64,000 bases of DNA from Enterobacter chengduensis (GCF_001984825.2 NZ_CP043318.1:2728001-2792000); one strand, 5' to 3'. Shown: positions 16,993 through 26,367, numbered from the stretch's first letter. Numbers and translations: made by a program. Notes: generated by a model from the letters alone, not told the origin.

Positions 16993-19122
16993 ATGCTCAA
17001 TATATCGTGGGACCCTGTGTTAATCGCTATCTCTTATCTGGTGGCGTTTATCGCCTCCTTTGTGGCACTGGACAGCGCCGGAAAGATCCCTCTTTCCAGC
17101 AGAAAAGCTGCCCTCTTCTGGCGGATTGCCGGAGGGGTCACGCTGGGCATTGGCACCTGGTCAATGCACTTTATCGGCATGCTGTCGATGCAAATGCCCA
17201 TGATGATGAGTTACGACCTCTGGCTAACCCTCACATCACTGGGCGTCGCGGTGGTGGCTTCCACCACGGCCCTTAATATTGCCGTCACGGGCAAAAAACG
17301 CTCTCCCGTACGATTAATCCTGGCCACGGCGATCCTGAGCGCTGGCGTGGTGTCGATGCACTACACTGGTATGGCTGCCCTGATGCTGGACGGCGGCATC
17401 ATCTGGGATCGTCGTATAGTAGGACTGTCCGTAGTGATTGCCGTTGTTGCCTCCGGCACGGCGCTGTGGCTGGCTTTCCGTTTGCGGGATAAACACAAAG
17501 GCGTCTTTATCGAACGCATTCTTGCGGCCATCGTCATGGGCGCCGCGATTTGTGCGATGCACTATACCGGCATGAGCGCCGCGCGGTTTCAGGATATGGC
17601 GCATACCCTGCCCGGGGGAATTAGCGAGCTGGGCTTATCCATCTGGGTTTCGGTCACCACGCTCTGCCTGCTCGGCATGATGTTAATCATTTCGCTTATC
17701 GATTCCCACCGGCGCACCAGCCGGCTGACGGATAACCTTCAGCAGCTCAACCGCCAGCTTGAGCTACAGGCGCGCTTTGATGCGCTCACCGGGCTCGCCA
17801 ACCGCCACCAGATGGATCTCCGCATGCAGGATTGTCTGCGCAGCGCGTTGCTGAGCAACAGGCCATTTGCCGTGATTTTTCTGAACGTCGATCACTTCAA
17901 GCGCATTAACGATACGTGGGGCCACAGCGTCGGGGATGAGTTTTTGATCGCCGTTGCGCAGCGCATCACCGCCCGGCTCACGCACGAAATGACGCTGGCA
18001 AGGCTGGGAGGAGACGCCTTTATCCTGCTGGTGCCTGAATGTGATGACGATAAGCTCAACGCCCTGCTCACCGCGTTGCTGGAAGATGTTCGACGCCCGC
18101 TTTCGATCTGCGGGCATGCGCTAAGCACGACAATCAGTGCGGGCGTCAGCCTCTATCCCCGGGATGGTGAAACGCTGCACGAGCTGAAGCTCAAGGCGGA
18201 TGCAGCCTTGCACCACGTCAAAGAAGAGGGCCGAAACGCCTGGACGATTTATCGGGCCGAGATGTCCACGGCTATCCCGGCGAAACCCGGTTTTCTGCAG
18301 GAGCTTTCTCAGGCGCTGGAACGCGATCAGTTTGAGCTGTGGTACCAGCCAACCTGGTATGCGCAAGAGAAAACCATCCACGGTTTTGAAGCCCTGTTAC
18401 GCTGGCGTCATCCTGAGCAAGGCGTCGTGCTGCCTCATCTTTTTATCCCCTCGCTGGAACAAACGGGCTTGATTATTCAGGTAGGCAACTGGGCCATTGA
18501 AGCGGCATGCCGGCAGCTGCATTTCTGGACGGAACAAGGCTTCAGCCAGTGGACGCTGTCGCTCAACCTCTCCCCCGTCCAGTTCGAGCAGCCCGACATT
18601 TTTCATATCGTATCGTCGATGCTGGAGAAATATAACCTGTCTCCCTCAAGGCTGATTCTTGAGGTAACCGATAGCACCGCGCTTAAAAATCTCGACCGCA
18701 GCATTGAGTTGCTCAACGCGTTTAATCACGCGGGGATCACCGTCTCAATTGATGATTTTGGTACCGGCTACTCCAACCTGCTGATGCTGAGCGTGCTGCC
18801 TGCTAAAGAGCTTAAGATCGACCGTAGCTTTGTCACCTCAATGCTGGAAAATGAAAAGAGCCACAAGCTGGTTGAAACCATTATCAGTATCGCCCGGACC
18901 ATGGAGATGAACGTGGTGGCTGAAGGGATCGAAACGAAAGAACAGGAGGCGGTTCTCACCCGTCTCGGCTGCGATTATCTCCAGGGTTACCTTTTTTCCC
19001 GCCCCTTACCTGCTGAACAGGTGCCGTGGCTGCTGCTGCAGATAAACTCAGACAAGATGATTATACCCATTAATAAAATTCAAACGGACCCCGCATTTAT
19101 TTCACAAAAAAATCATGCCTGA
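16993..19122 (+). CDS. MHYT-GGDEF-EAL membrane protein, probable c-di-GMP phosphodiesterase
   Basis: The protein has 709 residues. The N-terminal MHYT sensor has about seven membrane spans and three motifs, SMHFIGM (57-63), SMHYTGM (121-127) and AMHYTGM (188-194), proposed to bind copper and sense a diatomic gas. A GGDEF domain follows whose active site reads GGDAF (339-343), so cyclase activity is unlikely. The EAL domain is intact in its key residues: EALLRW (Glu466), NLSPVQF, LEVTD, DDFGTG, KID, AEGIE and YLQGY. Hydrolysis of c-di-GMP, perhaps with GTP sensing by the degenerate domain, is the likely role. It lies 92 bases before the cyclase gene dgcM on the same strand, giving an opposing pair. 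Not a K-12 gene at this place. Confidence 0.9.
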   Translation: MLNISWDPVLIAISYLVAFIASFVALDSAGKIPLSSRKAALFWRIAGGVTLGIGTWSMHFIGMLSMQMPMMMSYDLWLTLTSLGVAVVASTTALNIAVTGKKRSPVRLILATAILSAGVVSMHYTGMAALMLDGGIIWDRRIVGLSVVIAVVASGTALWLAFRLRDKHKGVFIERILAAIVMGAAICAMHYTGMSAARFQDMAHTLPGGISELGLSIWVSVTTLCLLGMMLIISLIDSHRRTSRLTDNLQQLNRQLELQARFDALTGLANRHQMDLRMQDCLRSALLSNRPFAVIFLNVDHFKRINDTWGHSVGDEFLIAVAQRITARLTHEMTLARLGGDAFILLVPECDDDKLNALLTALLEDVRRPLSICGHALSTTISAGVSLYPRDGETLHELKLKADAALHHVKEEGRNAWTIYRAEMSTAIPAKPGFLQELSQALERDQFELWYQPTWYAQEKTIHGFEALLRWRHPEQGVVLPHLFIPSLEQTGLIIQVGNWAIEAACRQLHFWTEQGFSQWTLSLNLSPVQFEQPDIFHIVSSMLEKYNLSPSRLILEVTDSTALKNLDRSIELLNAFNHAGITVSIDDFGTGYSNLLMLSVLPAKELKIDRSFVTSMLENEKSHKLVETIISIARTMEMNVVAEGIETKEQEAVLTRLGCDYLQGYLFSRPLPAEQVPWLLLQINSDKMIIPINKIQTDPAFISQKNHA

Positions 19123-19214
19123 CGGGGTTAACTGGAGTATGTTTCAAAGGAGTACACGCGAGTCAATTCTGTCATGATTGTCAGGCACATGTTGCCGATG
19201 AACAGGAAACGCCT

Positions 19215-20447
19215 ATGTCGCAACCTTGTTTTGATGCATTAAATGTAATTAAAACACCCGTGTGGCTTATTTCACCCGTGTCGGAACAGATCGTTTTTGC
19301 GAATGTGGCCGCAAGGCAGGTGATGGGGGATAAAACGCTCGATGACCTGCGCAAGGGGATCTACTCTGCCAGCGCGCAAACCCTCCTGTCGATGTATGTA
19401 CCTGAACTGAAAACAGAGCAGGAGATCGTCGAAATCTGGACAATGAGCCGGGATGGGCAGGATACGCCCTTAAGCTGTCGACTCTCGCTTGCCCAGCACG
19501 CGCCCTGGGGGGATGTTATTGTTTTCGAAGGCATCGCTCCACAACTACTCTCAGGCTTGAAGGCCAGCCGTTCCGCCACCTACCGGCGGAAAAAACAGGG
19601 TTTTTATGCGCGCTTTTTTCTGACCAACAGCGCCCCGATGCTGTTAATCGATCCCGCACGCGACGGCCAAATCGTCGATGCGAATCTGGCCGCGCTCCAT
19701 TTCTATGGGTATTCACATGATGACATGTGCAGTAAACATACCTGGGAAATCAATACCCTGGGGCGGGCCGTGATGCCCATCATGACGGCGATTGCCGCAC
19801 TGCCCGGCGGGCATAAGCCGCTCAATTTTATTCACCGCCTTGCCGATGGCTCCACCCGTCACGTTCAGACCTATGCCGGGCCCATTGAGATCTATGGTGA
19901 CAAGCTCATGCTGTGCATCATTCACGACATCACCGAGCAAAAAAGGCTGGAGCAGGAGCTGGAACATGCGGCGTTACGTGACTCCATGACCGGGCTTCTC
20001 AACCGGCGGCAGTTCTACGCGATTACCGATCAAAGCAACCTCAATTATCTTCCCGCGCAGCAGCAGTTTAGCCTGCTGCTGGTGGATACCGATCATTTCA
20101 AAAACATCAACGATCTGTTCGGTCATCTGAAAGGTGATGAGGTCCTTATCGCCCTCTCGCGAATGCTTGAGGCCTGCAGCCGGGAGAACGACATGGTGTT
20201 CCGCTGGGGGGGCGAAGAGTTCGTCATCCTGCTGCCCCACACCTCTCTCGATACCGCGCTGCAGATTGCCGAGTCGATCCGTGCAGCGGTTGCCCACATT
20301 ACGATTCCAGGCTTACCGCGGTTTACCGTCAGCATTGGCGTGGCGCGGCATAATCAGGGTGAGAGTATTGATGAGCTGTTTAAGCGCGTGGACGATGCGC
20401 TGTATCGCGCAAAGAATGATGGCCGTAATAAAGTCCTTGCTGCATGA
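19215..20447 (+). CDS. dgcM: Diguanylate cyclase DgcM (YdaM)
   Basis: This 410-residue protein, the same length as E. coli DgcM, makes c-di-GMP and drives curli expression through MlrA and csgD. Two PAS-like regions are visible (about 8-110 and 130-240). The segment ASRSATYRRKKQGFYARFF and the second PAS region are nearly identical to the E. coli protein. The GGDEF domain has GGEEF at 332-336 and an inhibitory RxxD site (REND, 323-326) exactly five residues before it, so product inhibition is expected. The N-terminal PAS is less conserved. In E. coli its antagonist PdeR (YciR) is encoded next to rnb, which begins at the right edge here. Confidence 0.93.
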   Translation: MSQPCFDALNVIKTPVWLISPVSEQIVFANVAARQVMGDKTLDDLRKGIYSASAQTLLSMYVPELKTEQEIVEIWTMSRDGQDTPLSCRLSLAQHAPWGDVIVFEGIAPQLLSGLKASRSATYRRKKQGFYARFFLTNSAPMLLIDPARDGQIVDANLAALHFYGYSHDDMCSKHTWEINTLGRAVMPIMTAIAALPGGHKPLNFIHRLADGSTRHVQTYAGPIEIYGDKLMLCIIHDITEQKRLEQELEHAALRDSMTGLLNRRQFYAITDQSNLNYLPAQQQFSLLLVDTDHFKNINDLFGHLKGDEVLIALSRMLEACSRENDMVFRWGGEEFVILLPHTSLDTALQIAESIRAAVAHITIPGLPRFTVSIGVARHNQGESIDELFKRVDDALYRAKNDGRNKVLAA

Positions 20448-20519
20448 AACTGGAGTATCCCGGAAAGCCCCGCTACAATGCCCACCTCGAATGAATTAGC
20501 GCAGGTGGGTTAAGCTTTA

Positions 20520-20660
20520 ATGGGAAAAACAGAAATAATACTCACCTTAATTATTTTACTCCTTATTATATTTGGCCTTTGGTTTATTTTTAGCGGTGAG
20601 GTCTGGTACCTCGTCGAGTTTCTCGAAAATAGCCTTTACCCGACCTTCGACGCGCCGTAA
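20520..20660 (+). CDS. Small single-span membrane protein (46 residues)
   Basis: A 46-codon frame starts at ATG 20520 and ends at TAA 20658. It has one long hydrophobic span (about residues 5-24, EIILTLIILLLIIFGLWFIF), then SGEVWYLVEFLENSLYPTFDAP. I do not recognise it. The ribosome-binding site is weak (GGTGGG, about 13 bases upstream). Just before it an inverted repeat, CCCACCT (20480-20486) and AGGTGGG (20502-20508), could end the dgcM transcript. The layout resembles the 41-residue product at 6268. Confidence 0.5.
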   Translation: MGKTEIILTLIILLLIIFGLWFIFSGEVWYLVEFLENSLYPTFDAP

Positions 20661-20738
20661 CGCATACAGGCTTTTTATTTCCGGCATTTCAGCCACGCCA
20701 GGCTATACCTTAATCATCTTTTGTCATTGAGGAGAGAA

Positions 20739-21305
20739 ATGATGAGCAAGAAGATCCTGATGCTGGTAGGCGACTACGCCGAAGATTACGAAACCATGGT
20801 GCCTTTTCAGGCGTTGCAGATGATTGGTCATCAGGTAGATGCCGTCTGCCCCGACAAAGCGAAGGGCGACTACATCATGACGGCAATCCATGACTTTGAC
20901 GGCGCCCAGACCTATAGCGAAAAACCCGGTCACCGGTTTATCCTCAACGCTGATTTTTCTACCGTAAAGGAGCAGGATTACAACGCGCTGCTTATCCCCG
21001 GTGGAAGAGCCCCCGAATATCTCCGGCTAAATGAGGACGTTTTAAAGCTGGTGCAGGCATTTGACGCCGCGCGTAAACCGATTGCCGCAGTGTGTCACGG
21101 CCCACAGCTGCTTGCTGCCGCAGGGATCCTGAAGGGGCGAACCTGTAGCGCCTACCCGGCGTGTGCGCCTGAGGTTCGCCTCGCGGGGGGACACTACGCC
21201 ACAATCGGCATCGATCAAGCCCACGTAGACGGGAACCTGGTAACGGCTCCCGCGTGGCCCGCGCATCCGCAGTGGCTGGCGAAGTTTAATGCCTTATTAG
21301 AATAG
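20739..21305 (+). CDS. DJ-1/PfpI family protein
   Basis: The product has 188 residues in a class I glutamine-amidotransferase-like fold. It starts [15 protein letters not shown], with a conserved acidic residue, and the nucleophile elbow is [10 protein letters not shown] with its cysteine near residue 120. Relatives (YajL, YhbO, PfpI) are described as deglycases, glyoxalases or chaperones. The start is either ATG 20739 or the adjacent ATG 20742; GAGGAG lies just upstream and fits the second slightly better. An imperfect GC-rich stem (GCTCCCGC/GCGGGAGC, about 21314-21342) and a second one (CCGGGC/GCCCGG, about 21371-21388) follow. Confidence 0.85.
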   Translation: MMSKKILMLVGDYAEDYETMVPFQALQMIGHQVDAVCPDKAKGDYIMTAIHDFDGAQTYSEKPGHRFILNADFSTVKEQDYNALLIPGGRAPEYLRLNEDVLKLVQAFDAARKPIAAVCHGPQLLAAAGILKGRTCSAYPACAPEVRLAGGHYATIGIDQAHVDGNLVTAPAWPAHPQWLAKFNALLE

Positions 21306-21402
21306 ATTTATCTGCTCCCGCGAGATCGGCCTGGGCGGGAGCGTTATCACAGACGACATCCCCGACAAAAGCCGGGCATGAAGCCCGGTTAGCGGAAAAT
21401 TT

Positions 21403-22158
21403 TCATTTATCCTGCCCATGCCATTGCTCATCCATCTCTCGCTGCTTTCTTCGCGCGTTCTCTTTTTTACGATACAGCGGCGGATAATAAATGTGCCCCC
21501 AGTCCCACTTACCGAACCAGATGTTTATCAGGGCGCTAAATACGATGAGGAGGACGATATAAAATATAACAAAACCCTCATCGCCGCCCAGGTTGAAAAG
21601 ATCGCAGGCTAAGGAATGTTGAGCGTGACTGAACCAGTACGGATGGTAATCAAGGGTCATGAAAAAAAGGATGCCGAAGAGTAAATCGCCAATTTTAAAC
21701 CTTTCACTGAATTTATTGCGCCAGGCGATATCATGTTTTTCATAGTAACTGAGTAAAAACTGATTATTCTCTTCCAGCGCTAAATCAAGTACTTCGCTTG
21801 ACGGTACCGTTCCGGGATGTCGTTGGTAATCGCTCTGAGGGCGAAGAATGTCCGGGAAGATACTGCTGTATATGATCTCATTTAGCAATAGCCTTACGAT
21901 ATTCGCGGCAGCGGGCATGAGGGTTGTGGCTATCAATCCCAGCGCCGCCAGCGCGACGCAGAAGAAACCAAGATGTTCGGTCCAGTTACTGACCTGTACT
22001 GGCCAGGTCAAGATCCCCTGTCCGGTGTAAGCCAGCAGTGCCAGATCGGCGAAAAGGACAATATAGATGAAGCGTATAATCCATTGCCATTCCCAGATTT
22101 TATCCATAATGCCTAAGCCTGCAGGAAATGAGGGTTTGTCTTTCTTTTCATCCGTCAT
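21403..22158 (-). CDS. Polytopic membrane protein of unknown function
   Basis: The product has 251 residues with about four hydrophobic segments: residues 26-45, 63-88, 158-172 and 196-215. It has a Trp-rich start (IWEWQWIIRF) and a strongly basic C-terminal tail, YRKKENARRKQREMDEQWHGQ. A polar middle section (about 100-150) separates two membrane pairs. I do not recognise the family. It is a single gene, convergent with the PfpI-like gene, and separated from mppA by a terminator. ATG 22158 has no strong ribosome-binding site. Confidence 0.6.
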   Translation of the reverse strand: MTDEKKDKPSFPAGLGIMDKIWEWQWIIRFIYIVLFADLALLAYTGQGILTWPVQVSNWTEHLGFFCVALAALGLIATTLMPAAANIVRLLLNEIIYSSIFPDILRPQSDYQRHPGTVPSSEVLDLALEENNQFLLSYYEKHDIAWRNKFSERFKIGDLLFGILFFMTLDYHPYWFSHAQHSLACDLFNLGGDEGFVIFYIVLLIVFSALINIWFGKWDWGHIYYPPLYRKKENARRKQREMDEQWHGQDK

Positions 22159-22203
22159 AATTTATCCATACGATTACTTGTAAATAAGACATTTTCGGCA
22201 AAT

Positions 22204-22235
22204 AAAAAAACAACTGGCGCCATATGCGCCAGTTG
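22204..22235 (-). terminator. Intrinsic terminator of mppA
   Basis: On the minus strand GACAACTGGCGCA and GCGCCAGTTG form a strong stem (plus-strand arms CAACTGGCGC at 22211 and GCGCCAGTTG after ATAT), followed by seven T. It lies about 45 bases after the mppA stop. Confidence 0.88.
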
Positions 22236-22281
22236 TCAATCTTACTCTTATTAACGACAGTTGCCGTAGAAAACGGGCTCG

Positions 22282-23898
22282 TCAGTGCTTCTCAATATAG
22301 ATCGTCCGGCTATACGCCACGTCTTCCGGGTTATTAATCGGATAACCTTTCACCCAGGGCTTAATCAGGCGACCGTTGGTGTACTGGTAAATAGGCGCAA
22401 TGGGCGCTTTCTCCATGAGGATTTTCTCCGCCATATTGTAGTCCGTATTTCGCGCTTTTGCCGTGGTTTCCAGCGTCGCCTGGTGAATAATCTTATCGTA
22501 AGCCGGGTCATTGAAACGCGAGATATTGCCGCTGTGCGTGGAGGTCAGCAGGGACAGGAACGTCGATGGCTCGTTGTAATCGCCGACCCAGGACGCGCGG
22601 ATCACGTCGAAATTACCGGTATTGCGGCTGTCGATATAGGTTTTCCACTCCTGGTTTTGCAGTTTGACATCCACACCGAGATTTTTCTTCCACATGGACG
22701 CCACCGCAATGGCGATTTTCTGGTGATTTTCCGACGTGTTGTACAGCAGGGTCAGCTTCAGCGGGCGCTGAGGGCCGTAGCCTGCCGCCTGAAGCAAGGT
22801 TTTCGCCTGAGCGTTTAGCTCCTGCTGGGACATCTGCTCGAATGGTGAAGGTTCAGGCGTGAAGCCCGCCGTCACGTCGGGGGTGAAATGCCAGGCCGGT
22901 TTCTCGCCGGTTCCTAATACCTTTTCCGCCATAATGCGGCGATCGATCGTCATACTCAGCGCCAGACGCACGCGGGAGTCGGCCGTCGGTCCCTTTTGCG
23001 TGTTAAACGCGTAGTAATAGGTCCCGAGCTGAGGCGGCGTATAAACCTGCCCCGGAATGTCCTTCAGCAGCTTCTGATACATGTTTTTCGGGAATGATTC
23101 GGTAATATCAATATCCCCTGCCAGATAGCGTTTGGTGGCGGACGATTCCTGGTTAATCGGAATAAAGGTCACCTTTTGCAGGACAGTTTTCGCATTGTCC
23201 CAGTAGTGGGTATTGGGCACGACGACCAGTTTTTCATTCACCACGCGATCGTTCAGGACGTAGGCGCCATTACCGACCAGGGCTCCCGGACGCGTCCACT
23301 CCTTCCCGCTTTCAACGTTCGCTTTTTGCACCGGATAGAAGGCAAAGTTTGCCGTCAGGTTGCTGAACCACGGTAGTGGTTTGTCCAGCTGAACGCGTAA
23401 CGTTCTGGCATCCACCGCCGTCACGCCCAGCGTGTCAGGCGCCGCTTTGCCATCGATAATGGCCTGCGCGTTGCTGATGCCCGCCAGCGCAGCAAACCAG
23501 GCGAACGGAGAGGTGGTTTTCGGGTCGACCAGACGCTGCCAGCTGTAGACAAAATCCTGCGCGGTAACGGGCGTACCGTCAGACCATTTCGCGTTGTCAC
23601 GCAGGGTGAACGTCCAGATACGGTTATCGTTGCTCTGCCAGCGCGTCGCCACGCCCGGGGTCAGTTCCCCCTTCTCGTTCTGATTCACCAGCCCTTCAAA
23701 GAGATCGCGTATCACCTGAATCTCGGGTAAACCCACCGCTTTTGCCGGATCGAGCGAAGCCGGTTCATCTTTAATATGCCTGACCAGCTCCTGTTTTTGC
23801 GCCAGTACCGTGCCCTGGGGCACGTCAGCAGCGTACGAGAGTGTAGAAAGTCCGCACAGGTACAGCGCAGCGCAGAGACGCGAAACAGGATGCTTCAT
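22282..23898 (-). CDS. mppA: Periplasmic murein tripeptide-binding protein MppA
   Basis: This is a 538-residue solute-binding protein of the OppA family. It captures the cell-wall tripeptide L-Ala-gamma-D-Glu-meso-DAP and hands it to the Opp permease for recycling. The signal peptide MKHPVSRLCAALYLCGLSTLSYA is followed by ADVPQGT. The family motif RHIKDEPASLDPAKA and the long conserved QNQEWKTYIDSRNTGNFD region match E. coli MppA (537 residues). ATG 23898 has AGGGGA upstream; the in-frame extension to 23928 is not needed. It is divergent from mpaA, another murein-peptide gene. Confidence 0.96.
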   Translation of the reverse strand: MKHPVSRLCAALYLCGLSTLSYAADVPQGTVLAQKQELVRHIKDEPASLDPAKAVGLPEIQVIRDLFEGLVNQNEKGELTPGVATRWQSNDNRIWTFTLRDNAKWSDGTPVTAQDFVYSWQRLVDPKTTSPFAWFAALAGISNAQAIIDGKAAPDTLGVTAVDARTLRVQLDKPLPWFSNLTANFAFYPVQKANVESGKEWTRPGALVGNGAYVLNDRVVNEKLVVVPNTHYWDNAKTVLQKVTFIPINQESSATKRYLAGDIDITESFPKNMYQKLLKDIPGQVYTPPQLGTYYYAFNTQKGPTADSRVRLALSMTIDRRIMAEKVLGTGEKPAWHFTPDVTAGFTPEPSPFEQMSQQELNAQAKTLLQAAGYGPQRPLKLTLLYNTSENHQKIAIAVASMWKKNLGVDVKLQNQEWKTYIDSRNTGNFDVIRASWVGDYNEPSTFLSLLTSTHSGNISRFNDPAYDKIIHQATLETTAKARNTDYNMAEKILMEKAPIAPIYQYTNGRLIKPWVKGYPINNPEDVAYSRTIYIEKH

Positions 23899-24083
23899 AA
23901 GATCCCCTTTAATGAATTCAGGTAACAAGCAGATGCGTAATTATTTGTTTCGACACAGAGAAATGCAAATACCTTCGTCAGGAATAGTGATTTGAGGCAA
24001 TTCTGAGCCACAACGGAAACTATTTGATTAAGCGCGGGTTTTGCACAACACTGCCAGTAGAGACTTCTTAATCAGGATTTCGT

Positions 24084-24797
24084 ATGGCAACCACCCGACC
24101 CCGCGCGGAACGCGGCGCCTTTCCGCCGGGCGCTGAGCAATATGGCCGCTCATTTTTAGGCGCATCGCTAATCTGGTTCCCGGCGCCCGATGCCGATCGC
24201 GACAGCGGTCTGATTATTGCCGGGACCCACGGAGATGAAAACTCGTCTGTCGTCACGCTCTCGTGCGCGCTGCGGACGCTTACGCCTTCGCTGCGGCGTC
24301 ATCACGTTATTCTTGCCGTCAATCCGGATGGCTGTCAGCTTGGGTTACGCGCGAATGCGCGGGGAGTCGACCTGAACCGTAATTTCCCGGCGGCAAACTG
24401 GCGCGCCGGAGAAACGGTGTATCGCTGGAACAGCTCCGCCGAAGAGCGGGACGTGGTGCTGCTGACGGGAGACAAGCCCGGCTCGGAGCCAGAAACGCAG
24501 GCGCTTTGCCATCTTATCCATAAGATCCACCCCGCATGGGTTGTCTCCTTCCACGATCCGCTGGCCTGTATTGAAGATCCGCGTCACTCCGACCTTGGCG
24601 CGTGGCTGGCCCAGGCTTTCGCCCTGCCGCTCGTCACCAGCGTGGGTTATGAAACGCCAGGCTCGTTCGGGAGCTGGTGTGCCGATTTAAGCCTGCCGTG
24701 CATCACCGCTGAATTCCCGCCGATTTCCTCCGACGAGGCCAGCGAAAAATACCTAAAAGCGATGGTGGAGCTTCTGCGCTGGCAGCCTCAGAGATGA
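24084..24797 (+). CDS. mpaA: Murein peptide amidase MpaA
   Basis: This is a 237-residue zinc carboxypeptidase (M14-like). In the cytoplasm it cuts the gamma-D-Glu-DAP bond of the murein tripeptide. Candidate zinc ligands are His49 and Glu52 (GTHGDE) and His157 (SFHDPL); the catalytic Glu lies in ITAEFPP. NPDGCQLGLRANARGVDLNRN is near-identical to the E. coli protein, which is a few residues longer at the C-terminus. The last ten bases overlap the end of the convergent ycjG. With mppA and ycjG it makes a murein-recycling cluster. Confidence 0.95.
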   Translation: MATTRPRAERGAFPPGAEQYGRSFLGASLIWFPAPDADRDSGLIIAGTHGDENSSVVTLSCALRTLTPSLRRHHVILAVNPDGCQLGLRANARGVDLNRNFPAANWRAGETVYRWNSSAEERDVVLLTGDKPGSEPETQALCHLIHKIHPAWVVSFHDPLACIEDPRHSDLGAWLAQAFALPLVTSVGYETPGSFGSWCADLSLPCITAEFPPISSDEASEKYLKAMVELLRWQPQR

Positions 24798-25756
24798 AGC
24801 ACGCCGCTGGTAAAATTCAGCGCAGGTGAAACGTCAACCGCCAGCCAGGTCGGACCATCCAGATCCGCGAAGCGGACCTGATTGACCAGCGGCAGCGCCG
24901 CGCCAATTGCCCGGGATGTGCAGAGCATGCAGCCCAGCATCAGCGCAAAACCCTGCGCCTGCGCTTCCGCCGCCAGGGCCAGCGCTTCAGTCAGCCCGCC
25001 GGTCTTGTCGAGCTTGATGTTGACCATGTCATAGCGGCCCTTAAGCTCGCTTAAATTCTCGCGGGTGTGGCAGCTCTCGTCCGCGCAGACGGGCAACGGA
25101 TGGATAAAATTCTTCAGCGCCGCATCGTCCCTGGCTGGCAGAGGCTGTTCCAGCATCGCCACGCCCAGATCGGCCAGCAGCTGGCATCGCGCGGCCAGCC
25201 CTTCGGGATGCCACGACTCGTTGGCGTCGACAATCAGCGTGGCAGCGGGCACCGCCGAGCGAATAGCGACCATCCGCTCGCTGATCAGGCGATCGTCGAG
25301 CTTCACTTTTAGCACCGTCGCCCCGGCGTCGTAGAGCGCTTTTGCGCTGGCGGCCATCTGCTCCGGCTCGCCAATCACGACCGTTTGCGCCGTCACGACG
25401 GATGACGGCAGCACCACGCCCAGCAGGGACGGCAGGGATTGCTGCTGCTTCGCGGCCTCAAGACTCCAGAGCGCGCAGTCGATGGCGTTGCGCGCCGCGC
25501 CGGCGGGCAAACGCTGCTGTAGCGCCTCCCGCGTGAGCCCTTTTTGCAGGTCAGGCACCAGGGTCATGATCTGCGCCATCACCGAGGCAAGGCTTTCCCC
25601 ATAACGCGGGTACGGCGTGCATTCCCCGACGCCTTTCACCCCCTCTTCTTCGATTTCAACCACGACCACGCTGGCTTCACTTCGGCTGCCGCGGGAGATC
25701 ACAAACGGGGTGTGCAATGGCCAGGCTTCTTCATAGACCTTAACGCTTCTCATCAC
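24788..25756 (-). CDS. ycjG: L-Ala-D/L-Glu epimerase YcjG
   Basis: This is a 321-322 residue enolase-superfamily enzyme that converts L-Ala-D-Glu, released by MpaA, to L-Ala-L-Glu so that peptidases can finish the job. The catalytic lysines sit in LKVKLDD and NIKLDKTGG. The Mg2+ ligands are the Asp of IVDANES, the Glu of LEQPL and the Asp of CADES. Start codons at 25756 and 25753 are adjacent; the second gives the 321-residue length of the E. coli protein. It ends inside the last codons of mpaA on the other strand. Confidence 0.94.
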   Translation of the reverse strand: MMRSVKVYEEAWPLHTPFVISRGSRSEASVVVVEIEEEGVKGVGECTPYPRYGESLASVMAQIMTLVPDLQKGLTREALQQRLPAGAARNAIDCALWSLEAAKQQQSLPSLLGVVLPSSVVTAQTVVIGEPEQMAASAKALYDAGATVLKVKLDDRLISERMVAIRSAVPAATLIVDANESWHPEGLAARCQLLADLGVAMLEQPLPARDDAALKNFIHPLPVCADESCHTRENLSELKGRYDMVNIKLDKTGGLTEALALAAEAQAQGFALMLGCMLCTSRAIGAALPLVNQVRFADLDGPTWLAVDVSPALNFTSGVLHL

Positions 25757-25792
25757 TGACTCCTTGCGGCCCAGAAAGGCGAAAAATTTGGT

Positions 25793-25822
25793 TTGCCGTG
25801 TTATCCGCTGATGGCATACACT
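25793..25822 (+). promoter_or_regulatory. Candidate tpx promoter
   Basis: TTGCCG (25793) and TACACT (25817) with an 18-base spacer make a plausible sigma-70 promoter. GTTAACTATATGTAAAC at 25832-25848 resembles an ArcA box and would overlap the transcription start; ArcA/FNR control of tpx is known in E. coli, but the site is inference. Confidence 0.4.
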
Positions 25823-25860
25823 AGCCCCGACGTTAACTATATGTAAACAGGAAGATATCT

Positions 25861-26367
25861 ATGTCACAACTCGTTCATTTCCAGGGCAACCCGGTTGCTG
25901 TAGCAGGTTCCATTCCTCAGGCTGGCAGCAAAGCGCAGGCTTTTACCCTGGTGGCTAAAGATCTGTCTGACGTCACACTGGCTCAGTTTGCGGGTAAACG
26001 CAAAGTGCTGAACATTTTCCCAAGCATTGATACCGGCGTGTGTGCCGCATCCGTGCGTAAATTCAACCAGCTGGCGACTGAAATGGACAACACCGTTGTG
26101 CTGTGCATTTCCGCTGACCTGCCGTTTGCCCAGTCCCGCTTCTGCGGTGCCGAAGGCCTGAGCAACGTGATCACCCTCTCTACCCTGCGCAGCGCTGATT
26201 TCCTTGAGAAATACGGCGTCAGCATCGCGGAAGGTCCGCTGAAGGGTCTGGCGGCACGTGCTGTACTGGTTCTTGATGAAAACGACACCGTTCTGTTCAG
26301 CGAACTGGTTAACGAAATCACCACCGAGCCGGACTACGCTGCCGCGCTGGACGTGCTGAAAGCATAA
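25861..26367 (+). CDS. tpx: Thiol peroxidase Tpx
   Basis: This is a 168-residue atypical 2-Cys peroxiredoxin, the same length as E. coli Tpx. It reduces lipid and alkyl hydroperoxides with thioredoxin. The peroxidatic cysteine is Cys61 (DTGVCAASV) and the resolving cysteine is Cys95 (SRFCGAEG). Cys82 is also conserved. AGGAAG precedes the ATG. Codon use looks like that of a highly expressed gene. It is a single gene with its own terminator. Confidence 0.97.
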   Translation: MSQLVHFQGNPVAVAGSIPQAGSKAQAFTLVAKDLSDVTLAQFAGKRKVLNIFPSIDTGVCAASVRKFNQLATEMDNTVVLCISADLPFAQSRFCGAEGLSNVITLSTLRSADFLEKYGVSIAEGPLKGLAARAVLVLDENDTVLFSELVNEITTEPDYAAALDVLKA

